64,000 nucleotides of DNA from Merluccius polli (GCA_030340625.1 JAOPHQ010004296.1:62001-126000), one strand, 5' to 3'; shown: positions 24,701 through 37,019, counted from the first letter of the stretch. Notes: generated by a model from the sequence alone, not told the origin. Numbers and translations: made by a program.

Positions 24701-25185
24701 TAGCCGGCTCTAGCTTGGTGCTGAACTTGACCGCCCCACCGACGGCGCCGCTGAGCGGGCCCGTGGGCAGGATGCTCTCCCCGACGCACACCCCTGGAAG
24801 ACAAGAGACGCTCAAGCATGGGGTTATGGGCACCTGTATGAGAGGTTCCCATCTCACCGTATGGAGTTACGAATGCTCACAGGTTACGAACGCTAGACAG
24901 GTTGCGTCTACATAATGTCGCTCAATTTGAATTTATTTATTTAAACAGGGACAATGCACAAAAAAACCCATTAATCTTGTAAGACAAGAAGAGATGCTTT
25001 GAGCCAGGTTATAGCAAGAATTGCTAATTTCCGCCTGTAGTCCCTGGGCAATGAAAGATTACAGGTAAAGATAGTTTGGTTAGATTACAATTCATTCACA
25101 ATATGTCATAATAGTACAATCAAATGCTCTGCTAGCTACCTGATAAAACAAGGGACAAGGCGGCGATAAGTATGTGGTAGTCCAT
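21792..25185 (-). CDS. CEACAM-like Ig receptor, SP-V-C2-C2, membrane exon not found
   Basis: There are four minus-strand exons, all joined in phase 1. Exon 1 (25185-25140) encodes MDYHILIAALSLVLSG, a signal peptide. Exon 2 (24793-24467) encodes a V-type domain that lacks the canonical disulfide: KFST and YVLSI sit where cysteines normally are, and the strand-C W (VGWNF) and DSGEY motif are kept. Exon 3 (23743-23459) is a C2 domain with NLTC and YQC. Exon 4 (22040-21792) is a C2 domain with LLRC and YTC. N-domain plus C2 order and the missing V disulfide match the CEACAM plan. A donor (GTGAGG) follows exon 4, so more exons are expected, but none was seen down to 19.4 kb. The product could be secreted, or its last exon is degraded or lies farther away. 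The exons are notably more GC-rich than their introns. Confidence 0.82.
22240..22930. repeat. 39-bp minisatellite in a receptor intron
   Basis: A unit of 39 bases built on TTATCATCATGACATCACC and CTACATCATGTATGTTAAC is repeated about 15 times, with alternating ACCACT/ACCTCT variants. Because 39 is divisible by three it opens an artefactual ORF of 13-residue repeats. It lies in the intron between the two C2 exons. Confidence 0.92.
22990..23325. repeat. 49-bp minisatellite, related to the adjacent 39-bp array
   Basis: Six to seven units of about 49 bases built on ACAACTAACAACTACATCAT and CATGACATCA. The shared CATCATGACATCA core suggests it derives from the neighbouring 39-bp array. Confidence 0.85.
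24137..24318. mobile_element. Hairpin MITE, sister of 21544-21712
   Basis: GTCATCGTAGGGCCAACACA at the left pairs with TGTGTTTGTCCTACGATGAC at the right; GGGTCTGCT/GGAGCAGACCC is the second paired block. It lies in the intron between the V and first C2 exons of the minus-strand gene. Confidence 0.75.
24925..25090. mobile_element. Retroelement tail fragment
   Basis: ATTTATTTAAACAGGGACAATGCAC and later CTGTAGTCCCTGGGC match, with divergence, the TTTAGCAGGGACAATGCACA / GTAGTCCCTGG segments at about 18235-18330 and 18790-18835. Probably a LINE 3' tail; class not determined. Confidence 0.5.
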
Positions 25186-25240
25186 GGTGAAGAAGGAAGG
25201 CTTGTTTTTTAAAGTCTGGGAGGTCAGTGGTCCCCTCTGC

Positions 25241-25248
25241 TTTATATT
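25241..25248 (-). promoter_or_regulatory. Candidate TATA box of the CEACAM-like gene
   Basis: On the minus strand AATATAAAG lies about 60 bases upstream of the start codon at 25185, a plausible distance for a TATA box with a short 5' leader. Position and sequence are the only evidence. Confidence 0.45.
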
Positions 25249-25249
25249 G

Positions 25250-28200
25250 CCGAGCCAGAGGAGGAGAAGATCCAACCTCCTCCTCAATGAGTAACAAGGA
25301 GCCCGCCTGTTTACCATACTGCTGTGTACATACCACCAACCTGCCCATGGCTATAGGACCAGTCAAGCATACAGATGGTCGATTCCCCCAAAGCTAGACT
25401 TGATTGGTTCTGTGAGGAAGCATCGTGCCATCAAATCAATGGTAACATTCATGTATGAACACATGTTAATTGATCTGGTAAATGGAAGAGTCAAATTCCT
25501 ATAACTAACATGGTTGGACATTCAGATCAGACAGAGCGATCTAACAATGCAAACTCAAATGTCTCTGTGTGAGTCAAACAGCCGTGTGACAAGGCGACCT
25601 TAATAGTTTAATGGTATCGTTATTTCATGTTTTTAATTTGACCTCAATGATCCTTTTTTTAATGGGAGACGTGGCCTTGAACAACAGCATACAATGTTGG
25701 ATTAGTTGAATTTCACTGACTGAAGTACAAACAGCATTTTCCCCATAATTTGTAGTACTTGAATAACAGCACTTTAAAACCAAATCACATTGATGTCCTC
25801 TTACAGAGTATTCCACACCAAGCCAGCAGAGTAACACATTTTCCATTTTTTTATTAGACACATTGGAATCTCTTATTAAATAATTACGAGAAGCTTGTCC
25901 CCAAATCACAGAGGGTAATTCAATTACTGCTGATTCATTCATCAAAACTCCTGTCCAGAAACAAAAGCCCACAACCTTAATCCACTCAAAACCTAAAGTG
26001 GTCGTAAAGACTCCAGTACATTGACCAAACAGACCAAACAGTATTTGTTCTGTATCTGTCCTATCTTGTTTGTATTGCGACGTATCATGTGTGGGGCAAC
26101 TCTTTCAGGAGGATATTTTGAATTTATGATGCTTTTAAGTGAACAGGTATGCCTGTTCACTTAAACTTTTTAGAGTGCTTTGTTAGTGAACAGAAGTAGC
26201 CAACTGTGGCATTCCAGATGAGGGAGGATCAAAGTGCTCTCAGGTCACCCTGGGAGCACTGCACACACATCCATGAGACACCCAGCCTCCAGGCCCAGGG
26301 CCCGCATCCCCACACACCCTAAGACAGGACGCTGGTTTCAGGCCTGCCCATCCTCATAGTTACACCTGCTGCTGGAACAACAGCTGATGTGTGGACGTAT
26401 CTCAAAGGGATACCTATAGTGTTGTTGTTTTGTTGTTGTATTTCTCCCAAAATCCATACCAGTGTTTATAGTCCTGTTCTGTGTAACTCAAATTGGTAGG
26501 ACATTTACATTTACCCTGTACCAGTGTTGGGGGTTCGATTCCCTGGGCATAGCATTAACACTGCCAGGGTTAGGGGTTCGATACCCTGGGTATAGCATTA
26601 ACACTGGGGTCCGATTATCACTGGGGCCCACCTATGCTAAAAATGTATGTGGACACAGTATTGTGTGAGATGCTCTGGATAAACGCGTTTGTTTGCCAAT
26701 TGGCAAACACGACTCCGTTGTTCCTGTAGGCCCTATCACTCAGTTTCACCCGTCAGTGAGTCAATAAGGGGGATGGATCGGTCATCATTTTAATTGGGAT
26801 GAGTCATAACTCACTGATACTATTGCAAATGACAATTGTTTTATTGGTATCTGTCATCCCCACCCTGGGTTACGTTTGCACGTATACAGATCATTAAGGC
26901 ACTCTATTGACTATGAAGGGATGTTTATGGTTTGATTTAAATCATGCTTAATGTCTGCCAGTGTAGCGGCATGGCCTGTAGACTAACATTTACTGGAAAT
27001 GTGTCACATTAAACAAAGATTTTCATGAAAATATATGTCTGTTGCTATCTATTGCCGAATGAGGTAACACAATGGTGATTGAGCCTATGCCCACCGATGA
27101 AAGCCCTTGCATTTGCAGTATTACTAATGTTACGAACTGGGTGTCGGTGGCGACACACCTGCAATTACCGCTTATCGCCATAGTTGTCGCCAAAGAGAAC
27201 GAAACGGAAATCTTTGAGATTGCCACTTTAAGAATATTACAATATTTGATTTGATTATAGTCACAGTCCATAATTGTATCACCTTTATTTGAATGTAGAA
27301 GAAAAACAGGATTCAAGGAAGAAAAGAAAAGTTGAGATGCAGTGAATATTTGAGACCAGTAGAGGGCAATGGATGCCAGGGTTTGTATCTATAGTAAATA
27401 TTCTGTTGATATGGCTTCAGTACATTAGCTATAAACACGTCCAGTCATAAGCCATTTAAAAGCCTTTAGCCTAGTTAATGATGAACTAATCATTATCAAA
27501 ACATTGATTTATAAGCTTTTCGATAAGAACAAATCATTTACACAACATTAATATACATCTGTCGATGATTAATAAGTACCTATTTTACCACCAGGTGTGA
27601 TTGGCCATTACAAGCCATGTCACAATCTACCCTCTAGTGACACCAATCTAGTGATGAGTGTGCGTGTCCACCCAGATCAGCCGACCAGCTGCTTCAGTTC
27701 CCTGGGAAGTTCAATAAAGTCTAAACTGTATTCTACTTTCCGGATAACCATTTCAATATATTGCACCATAAACCTGCATGAACCTTTTGCTTTTATTATT
27801 ACTTCACGGGAATATGACATTACAAAAACTCCCAACACCAGTACAATAAGAAAACATTGTAATTCTCTGTTAATGTGGTTATTTAATACAGAATAACGCA
27901 ATTACATTGTTAATTGGGTACACCCAACACAAGCAACAGGATTTATAAAGGATATGGACATTGTCATTCAAGTACATTCTGTTTATTGAAAGAAATATAT
28001 TTATTTTAATCTTCTCAATTATAACCTACAATTAATTTCTTAAAAATATCTGTTAATATTATACATTATGTTTACCTAAATGTAATTTAGCCTCTATTTA
28101 TATTACACTTCCATTTTCCATTATAGTTTTGAAATCCTGTAATTCTGTAAAATCCTGTAATCCTGTAAAGTAAGGACATTTATAAAATTCACTATTATTT

Positions 28201-28428
28201 CTGATATTGTTATATGATATTGCAAAATATGTATATGATCATTAGTTATTTATTTATATCTTTACTTATTTTCATTTAAATATATTTCAGAAATACAAAA
28301 TGTCGGCTATATTTACCATGTTTGTTGTTGCTCAACTGCTTTAGTTATGGCACAGAAATATTATTCAATTATTCACACGCACACACACACACACACAGTA
28401 ATAACAATAACACAGCCATTATCAGAGA
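25250..28428. other. Intergenic stretch with one SINE-like fragment
   Basis: No gene is recognised. ORFs at 25625-25972, 27023-27316 and 27597-27896 show no domain or splice context. The SINE-like piece is listed separately. Confidence 0.4.
26510..26695 (+). mobile_element. tRNA-derived SINE-like fragment
   Basis: GGGGTTCGATTCCCTGGGCA resembles a pol III B box and is repeated about 50 bases on as GGGGTTCGATACCCTGGGTA. The segment ends with GATGCTCTGGATAAACGCG, a tail widespread in teleost SINEs and their partner LINEs. The doubled B box suggests an internal duplication. Confidence 0.6.

Positions 28429-28507
<79 letters not shown>
28429..28507. repeat. (ATC)n microsatellite
   Basis: About 26 ATC triplets, just downstream of the end of the neighbouring minus-strand gene. 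Confidence 0.97.
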
Positions 28508-28508
<1 letters not shown>

Positions 28509-28547
28509 TTTACATGTCCTATCTAAGCCTACTGCTTTTTATTGAAC

Positions 28548-30644
28548 CTACTTTTTATTGACCCTCCTCGCAATCACAGCCACAACGACTCCAACCCCAG
28601 CTGCTACAGGAACAAAACAGGCAGCCGTTACAGCGGCAGTTGTTGCTATGGCACCCGAGCAATTCTCTGCTAGAAGGAGGAAAAAGAAACACACCGCTAG
28701 TTAACCAAAACAAGCCTAAACATTTGATGAAGTAAGTCACTCAGGAATCCCAAATCCCAAAATGGCAACATGCACACCGATTAGCCTATAGCCTATTGAA
28801 ACCCACAGATGAAATTAATTAGCCTATACCTTTGAGGGAAACCACATGGTCAGCAGTTGTGCTGAGGTCGGTAAGTGTGTTGATAGCGGCGCAGGTGTAC
28901 TTCCCATAGTCAGAGCTGGTGACTGATTCTATAACATACACCGGCCCCTGGACGTTGGTGTGGAGCCCATTAAAGCTCCAGGTGTAGGACGCAGGCGGGA
29001 CAGATGTAGCCGAGCAGTAGAGTAGCATCACCTCCCCAACCTCAGCTAAGCTTGGACCTATGATGGCAAGTTGCTCAGGCCCATCTAAACAGCAACAAGT
29101 TAACAATTCAACACTGCTTACAGTTGCCAATGCCATATTGCGGCGATGCGACATAAAGATAAACAGAAGATAAGAGCTATGCTTAGGCTAAGAAAGGTTA
29201 TGAGATAAGGAACATGGATGAGAGGCAAAGGGCAAAAATAATTGTCATGACTTTAAACTTCAAAGCAAAGTGAATTGGTTATGTGTCCCATTGGCAGAGC
29301 ATGACAGGTTTTCAGTGTTTGAGTCTCACTGTGGCCCCGCACGTCCACCACATGGCATGTAGGCCTATTATTGAGCCTCAAATGTCACTCAATGTTCCTT
29401 TGACCCCCCCCCCCCCACATGGGGGGGGGGGGGGGGGAGGAAATAGACTCACAACTAATGGTCAGAGTCAACGGTCGGCCGATGTCGTCGCCGACCGGAT
29501 TGGAGACGTTGCAGGTGTATGGCCCCCGGTCGTACCGGGTCACGTTGAGTATGGTGAGGGTGGCGCCTCCGTCGCCGATCTGAACGCCAACACTTGATAC
29601 GTTGAACACAGAGCTGTCGTTCATCCAGAGGTAAGACAGGGAGGTGCCGGTGGAGACGGAGCAGGACAGACTCACAGAGCTGCTGAACTCCAGCAGGTCT
29701 GTGGCGTTGGGGGTGACCACTACTTTGGAGACTGGCACTGTGGAGATAAGTTGAGATAAGGTTAGATAAGACAAGATAGACGGGAAATGTTGCTATCCCA
29801 GCCGCATAAAATACAGTTAAATACAACAGCTGAAGGAAAAATAAAACCACACACCAAACCACTCCAAACAGAACCAAAGAAAAAAGTGCAACAAGTAAGC
29901 AATGCAACATCCCGAGGGTATGGAGGCTCACCATACACATTGAGACTAGTGCTTCCATTGACCTGCTGGTCGGTGTGTGTTGTGATGTCCACGGTGTAGG
30001 TACCGCTATCCCTCACGGTCAGACCCCAGAGCTCCAGCGATCCGCTGGTGGTGCTCAAACGGATCCTCTTCCTGTATGCAGGGGCTATCAGACTGCCGGC
30101 GGGAGTGTACAACACGATGTTGCCCAGGTTAAACAGCCAAACGATTGACCTGAATGGAGGGCCAGTCGTGTTTACTAAGTCTGTCAAACTGAGGTTGGGC
30201 TCAAAAGTCACCCTTCCTCCAGTTACTCCGGTGAGGGGGCCTCTTCCTAGGGCTGTGTGCCCAGGAGAGATGGCCAGGGCTGGGGGAGAGCATTGAGAAA
30301 ATGAATAGGGGAAAATGCATTAATAATGTTCTTTTTTAATAAATACATTATTACATTCTTCAAGTTTTTCTTTAGTTCTTTCTTTCTTTGCTCTCTTTCT
30401 GTCTCTGTCTCTCTCTCTCTCTCCCTATCTTTCTTTCTTTCTTTCTGTCTTTCTCTTTTGCTTTCTTGCTGTCTTTGATTACATAACTGTAAATTGCTGA
30501 ATAACCATTGTGATAATCAGGATTTTATATTAACGCTATCTCACATGATGACAATAACAATATAAACGACATGATAAAGATAATGAAAATAAACTCACCT
30601 GCCCACATGAACACATTGACATAGAAAAGCGGAGGTCCCTTCAT
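28548..30644 (-). CDS. CEACAM-like membrane protein with a tail of a few residues (complete, 350 aa)
   Basis: Five minus-strand exons with consistent splice sites: signal peptide 30644-30599 (MKGPPLFYVNVFMWAG); V 30279-29932; C2 29737-29453; C2 29084-28830; membrane exon 28666-28548. The V domain lacks both canonical cysteines (VTFEP and YTVDI) and keeps W and DSGTY, as in CEACAM N domains. Both C2 domains have normal cysteine pairs (SLSC/YTC and LLYC/YTC). The last exon encodes a hydrophobic Ala/Val-rich helix ending ARRVNKK and a stop, so no tyrosine motif is present. The helix has no charged residue that would pair with an ITAM adaptor. Overlapping AATAAA sequences at and just after the stop could serve polyadenylation. 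Likely an adhesion or decoy partner for the ITIM-bearing relatives in the cluster; that role is inferred. Confidence 0.88.
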
Positions 30645-30649
30645 GTTGA

Positions 30650-32251
30650 TTCAGCATATATACGGCGGATGTGTAAGGGTTGAAATGCACTAGTTGATGC
30701 TGTTAGAGATAGCGAATAGACAAAGTCCAAAGGTATAATAAAAGCTTAGACTCATCACTGAAGAAATGTAGTGACTCCGGCTATCATAATCATATCGTAG
30801 ACATATATTGTCAGTTTTTCTCCATTGTATACACACAAATACTATGCACACAATTCAGAAAACTTGAAGCTCATGTACCAACTCCAATGACTCCAGACTG
30901 CTCAACTCTAAGCACAAGTCCGCAGAGTTTTCACTCATATAGAAATACTAAATCACATTTTTGCAAAACTCTAAGCACAAATGTAGCACTTTGTTCACCT
31001 GGAAAAATTGGCCTTCAAAATGCCACACCTAATTACCATTTAGTCTCACTCACTTCTCACCTGTTCAAACTCAATTGGCAAAACACTTCAGTCATGTGTC
31101 AGAGCATAAAGGACACATAATTGCACTCTACTGTGTTGGGGGAAAATGGAGCAGCTTGGAGAACAGAGAGGAAGAGGAAGAGTGAGAACAAGAGGAGGAG
31201 GAGGAGGAGGAGGAGGAGGAGCCTACGACAAAAAGAGACTGCAAAAGAGCCTTCTGCAGTCAGTTCGGTCAGCTGAACATTTTACTGTATTACAGTAACA
31301 AATACTGTAAATATTTGCTTTGTTACCTTTTTGTATTTGTGCACTGATTTCATCATTACATCCCCCGAAAGACAATTTCGGGGGATGCAATCTATTACAG
31401 TAAACCCCAAACTTTAAAAAAGGAGAAAAAGGGAACAATTTCTACACATGGCCTCATGAAGACAAAACATGTAAACAGTATTTAGTGTTTTAAATGTAAC
31501 ACACCAGTGTTTAATTGATGCTCTGTAAGTGAGATTCATATGATAGCTGTGCTTATCGTTTTGACAAAATGGTGGTCACGTCTATATGTGTTGAGTTTTG
31601 AGAAATTGAGCTATAGTTTCAGGAAACATGTTTAAACGATTGGGAAAAACTGTAAGCAACAATGGATTAATATATTTTATTATATTTCATTTGTTGTTTA
31701 TGTTTTTTTTTCTCTGTCCTATTACAATCCAAAGCAAAAACCACATGTAGAAACGGTGATGAGATTAATTTTAATGTTGCCATTTAATCAAGATTTAAAT
31801 AATACAAACATGAAACCCTAGAACCAAGAGATGAGTAGGAAAAAAACAATGAAAAAACACAGAAAAAGCAAATACAAGAGGCTATCAAATACATACAAAA
31901 TAAATCAGCCAATAAAGTCAACATAGACCTGTACCACAGTATCTTGCTCGCAGGTAAGCTGGGAACATTGGGGATCGAACCCAGAATCTTTTTAACCGCT
32001 ATATATAGCTATATTGACATAACCTCCATGAATGTCACTGCAAGTGATGATGCAATCAATGCTACTGTTGTTTTGATATGAATATGAATGATTATGTTGA
32101 TGCAAGATGCATGACCATTCACTGCAGTAAAGATAAGTGCAATTTTCCCCTGGCAGACAGAATTAGTTGATAAGATATTATTTTACTTTCTGTGCTTTGT
32201 AAATGTAAATGTACATTTTCCATGCCAATAACACCCTTCTTGAATCTTGAC

Positions 32252-32255
<4 letters not shown>
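30650..32255. other. Intergenic stretch with DNA-transposon debris
   Basis: Around 30840-31400, phrases such as AACTCTAAGCACAAATG and ACTGTATTACAGTAACAAAT, plus a short Arg/Gly-rich ORF start near 31147, resemble a decayed fish DNA transposon; the class is uncertain. A pyrimidine-rich tract (30370-30470) and a GGA run (31193-31220) are present. No cellular gene is seen. Confidence 0.4.
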
Positions 32256-32554
<299 letters not shown>

Positions 32555-33155
32555 TCACATCCAAAGGAACAGGGATGGAGTGTACAAACCATTGAGTGTG
32601 TAGACCGTGGACACCACCACACCGGTGGGGGCATTGGTGGCGGTGCAGGTGTAGTTCCCCAGGTGCTCTTCTTCCAGCTCGGCTGTGACATACTGATCAG
32701 CACGACCCACCAGGACACCTCTGATCTCCCAGGTGAACGTAGCCGGTGGCAGGGAGACAGAAGCACAGCTCAGGGCTGCTGATGCACGTTGGGCCGTCAG
32801 GGTGCCCAAGGAGAAGAAACATGAGACTGCGACAGTTATGATTTAAAAAAAATCGGAACCTAAAAGTCTGAAAAAGAGCAGCTAAACTGGGGATACAATT
32901 ACAATATAATGACTTTACAATCACAATTTTAGTCAGCAGTACTTAACAACAACTTACAATTCTATCACTCGGCACCATTGGTTGGCCATCTCTTGTCCAC
33001 TGTTTTGCCATGCTGGTGTTTCCATCATCACACAACAACTTGACAGAACTCGCACCCTCTGTCACAGGCGATGGGGGACAGGTGATCGTCGGTGGTGGTA
33101 TTGACGGTAGGCAACTGCAGTGTGTATTACATAATCAATTAGTGTTGTATAAATG

Positions 33156-33775
33156 CAGTGTTGGGAGTAACGAGTTACAAAAGTAATGCATTACTGTAAC
33201 GCATTACTTTTTGCTGTAACGTGGTAATGTAAGGCATTACAAAAATATAATTGGTAATATTTTACTCGGTACAAATCTCAGTAACGCACGTTACAATGCA
33301 TTTTAAACCCGAAATTAAGTGGTGTGTTGTTTTTATACAAACACCGCGAGATTAGCAGAGGAGAAAAAAATCCGCGCAAATGTTTACTTCCTGTTAGACT
33401 TCTACTAGAGAACTATCGATCGAGGACAAGATGACTGCAGCAGCCGAGTTGGACTCTACGTTCGGGACTCCCGAATGTAGATGTATATTGTAGGTGGTTA
33501 GCCTTAAGCCTAGCTCACTCATTATGCCATAGGCCTACCACATCACCTCCTACTGGATGTCTTAATGAGCTGCATTGAACCCAATAAGATCTATTGAGAA
33601 CGCCAAATCCATATTTCCAGTTATTTTGATGAAAGTAATGTAAAAGTAATGCAAAAGTAGTGTAATGCCTTACAATTCAAAGACAGTAATATTGTAATGT
33701 AACGAATTACTTTGAAATGACAGTAATAAGTAATAAGTAATGCATTACATATTTGAAGTAACTTGCCCAACACTG
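33156..33775. mobile_element. hAT-type MITE with exact 8-bp target duplication
   Basis: Ends CAGTGTTGGG and CCCAACACTG, flanked by TATAAATG on both sides (33148-33155 and 33776-33783). Copy 2 of the segmental duplication has the uninterrupted empty site at 46049-46056. Non-coding, 620 bases, with repeated GTAATGCATTAC-type motifs. Confidence 0.93.
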
Positions 33776-34473
33776 TATAAATGTATTGAGAGAAATAAAG
33801 AAGGGAGGAAGAGTGTGCGTGTGTTTGCATGCGAGCGTGCGTGCATGCGTGTGTGTACCTGTTAAATAGACAGGTTTCGGGTCTACTGTATATATATAAC
33901 ATATGGGCCTATTATATGAAAAAGTGTTGGGAGTTGTGTCTGGTATATCAATATGAACTCGTTATTATTCTTTATTGTATTTGTGTGTTGGTAACTGTCC
34001 ACTTCACTGTGATGGTTTACAGTGATTCTTCATGTTTAGACTACATGAGGGCAGAGCGACCATCTCATCTGTTATCCTTCAGACGCCTGTAAGGTTTCTC
34101 CAGCCCAATCTCTTCCCCCAAACAGTAAATGTGAACTACTGTGTAAACTTGTACCTCTTGTGTAGGCCTTGTACCTGCTTCACCTTACTCAGCGACATTG
34201 TTCTGCTTCTCCAAATACTCAGACACTGTCGTCTTGTGGTTGCTGAGCATGTGATTCTGCCTGCAGTGCTGTTTCTAGGCATATGCGGACTATGCGGTTG
34301 CATAGGGCCCCGCCGCCACCAGGGGGCCCCCCAATCCCGTGGTCATCCCCCCCCCCCCCCATCGGCCCTAGGTCCGGGGGGCTTATGATCGCGCTCGCAC
34401 CCTCCCCCGTCGGCCGTAGGTCCGGGTGTGTTATGATCGCGCTCGCAAACCACCTGTATTTGATACTGTTATG

Positions 34474-35785
34474 TAGCCTGGCTCCGCCCTCCGACGTACT
34501 TCCGCTCAATTTTCATTTCCCTTCAGTACTCTGTCTGGGTTTTCGGCATATTCGCGGGTTTTCTCCCGGTAAAGTTTTACCGGTCCAATCAGCGAACAGG
34601 AGGCGCGGCCTGAGAACAGTGACGTAGAGGTCGTGCGCGAATTTCAGTTATAGAGCGTAACAGTCATAGACATATATACATAGACGCCTCATGACGTGAT
34701 GGAACGTAACCCAGCGTCGCCGCCATATTGGTAGGGAGTCCTCACTCTAGTCTAGCATAGGAGTCAACGGGAGAACAAGCTATGCCAGTATGTTGTGCAG
34801 CTTACGGCGCAGTATTGACACCAGATCGTGTGGGATTACCTTTAACAAGTAAGATTGAACAATAATTCTTATTATTTAAAAAAAAAAAAAAAAAAAAGAA
34901 AAATTCGTCCTGTATCATAAATAAATCTCTGCCATTTGTAACAAACCAAACCGTGTGAAAATCCGGTAAAAATTCGGGGAGTTCTGCTTATTATTGTAGT
35001 TGGGGATACGCCTTCCTCCATAGAAATGAATGCACTGGGGACCCATACAAGATGGCGGCCGCGCTGCTACGTCAGCTCTAACGGGCAGCGTCAGTCTATG
35101 AGGCGTCTATGTATATATGTCTATGGTAACAGTGACCGCCCCTTTTTAACAGCTCCGGTGCCGGAAGTAAATTTCCCATGCATTTATCTTGTCCACTTTT
35201 CGTATAATCCTTATAAAAAGAGTATTAAGCCTTTAACCAAGCCAATCGTTCGTTGTGGTAGTCGTGACCATATTATGTTTGATTCGGGCATAAAAAGAAT
35301 TTGGAAAACGGAAGAAAAGCCAAAGGTACATTATTTTGTTGACCGAGTGAGGAACTACTCATCCCGAATCAAACATAATATGGTCACGACTACCATAACG
35401 AACGATTGGCTTGGTTCAAGTCTTAATACTCTTTTTATAAGGATTATACGAAAAGTGGACGAGATAAATGCATGGGAAATTTACTTCCGGCACCGGAGCT
35501 GTTAAAAAGGGGCGGTCACTGTTACGCTCTATTGAGCGTAAGTACGGAGGCGGGCGGAGGCTAATGCTAATGCTCACTACATCTGCCGTTTGGTTTCTGG
35601 CGCATGAAATACGTCACGACCAAACGTTAGCGATTGGTTATGGCAGATTCGGAGTGGCACTGGGTAGAGCCAATAGTTTTAAACTTCAACAGAGCACCCG
35701 CCTTCAGTTAGTTAACAATTGTCAATGGTGAGTGGCCAGACTCTGTACAAATGAAATGTAGTACGAGAGGCTGGTGACCAGGCTA
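34474..35785. mobile_element. Long-inverted-repeat DNA element with 9-bp target duplication
   Basis: Ends TAGCCTGG and CCAGGCTA, flanked by ACTGTTATG (34465-34473 and 35786-35794). The interior is a large hairpin: about 35130-35295 pairs with 35365-35520, and the flanking TAGAGCGTAACAGTGACC pairs with GGTCACTGTTACGCTCTA. A 9-bp duplication with long arms fits Mutator-like elements, but no transposase is present. Absent from copy 2. Confidence 0.85.
34665..35125. mobile_element. MITE nested inside the hairpin element
   Basis: Ends CATAGACATATATACATAGA and TCTATGTATATATGTCTATG, flanked by GTAACAGT on both sides (34657-34664 and 35126-35133), an exact 8-bp target duplication. It interrupts the left arm of the surrounding hairpin and so is the younger of the two. 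Confidence 0.92.
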
Positions 35786-36333
35786 ACTGTTATGTGCCAA
35801 CGACCTGAATAAATGAAAAGCATTGTGATTTCAAACGGTACTACCCACTGTCTCGGCTCACTCTGTGTGCCGGACGTCCGTGAGCTTCCAGGGTGTTGAA
35901 GGAAAGACGGATGACTCCATCAATAGAGTCTAGACACTCAGAGGTAACCATGACAACAACAACAACAAGGACAACAAGGCAGGCTACTACTCACCATGCA
36001 CCTCCAGCATGGTTTTCCCCGTCATCGCATGTCCTGTAGCCGGTACGATGAACACAGCGTCCCCGGAGTCCTGGTCGGTCAGGTCGCCGAGCTCCAGGGC
36101 GCCAGTATCCGCACAAGGTCACCCTGTCCGCATACTCGCGCTCGACTGCGGTGAAGTTGCTCCCTGGGACCGACGTGAGGATCATAATGGACCCGTTGAC
36201 GCTCCAGGACACGGAGGCCAGCGGGACCGTCGTTGTGAACGTGACGCTCTTCCCGTGGGTTCTGAACACGCGGTCAACGGCTACGCTGATATATATAGGC
36301 CTACTAGATCTAAGACCAAAAATATGTATAACA

Positions 36334-36335
<2 letters not shown>

Positions 36336-36416
<81 letters not shown>
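36336..36416. repeat. (TA)n microsatellite
   Basis: A long TA run next to the V exon of the minus-strand pseudogene. Further TA runs follow at about 36649-36680 and 36758-36841, and an ATT run at about 36967-37017. Confidence 0.97.
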
Positions 36417-36420
<4 letters not shown>

Positions 36421-36644
36421 TGATGGGCCGATAACGGCGTTACCGGCGGTATTAACGCGAGTTATTATCGCGAACCGAAATCCTCCGGTAGCCTCCTCCT
36501 ATCCTCCATTATTTAGGTAGCAAACAGATATTACGGACACCTTCGACATCATTCAAAGGAGTCACTTTAATCTAGATTAACCTAGATTAATTTCAAGATT
36601 GCCATTAGATTAATCTAGATTCAATATTTTAATCTATGCCCATC

Positions 36645-36683
<39 letters not shown>

Positions 36684-36756
36684 CCTATATATCTAAGACC
36701 AAAAATATTTATAAAAATATGTATAGATCTAGGATACAGTATATAGGCTATATACA

Positions 36757-36844
<88 letters not shown>

Positions 36845-36964
36845 TAGATAATACAATATTATCAGTTATATCATGACAATGGCAGCAGTTGCAAAAAACA
36901 AACAAAAAAACCCCTCTTTCTTAAACATCTTATAAACATATTTATAAAATCATATATAGGCCTA

Positions 36965-37019
<55 letters not shown>

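Noticed and set aside
36100..36120. The V-exon frameshift as a sequencing error.
   Set aside because: The same change is present in both duplicates, which makes independent error unlikely, although a collapsed or copied assembly cannot be fully excluded.
36151..36434. ORFs ending in long IY repeats, and similar VCMY, HTHT and YYYY ORFs elsewhere.
   Set aside because: They are readings through (TA)n, (TATG)n, (AC)n and (AAT)n microsatellites.
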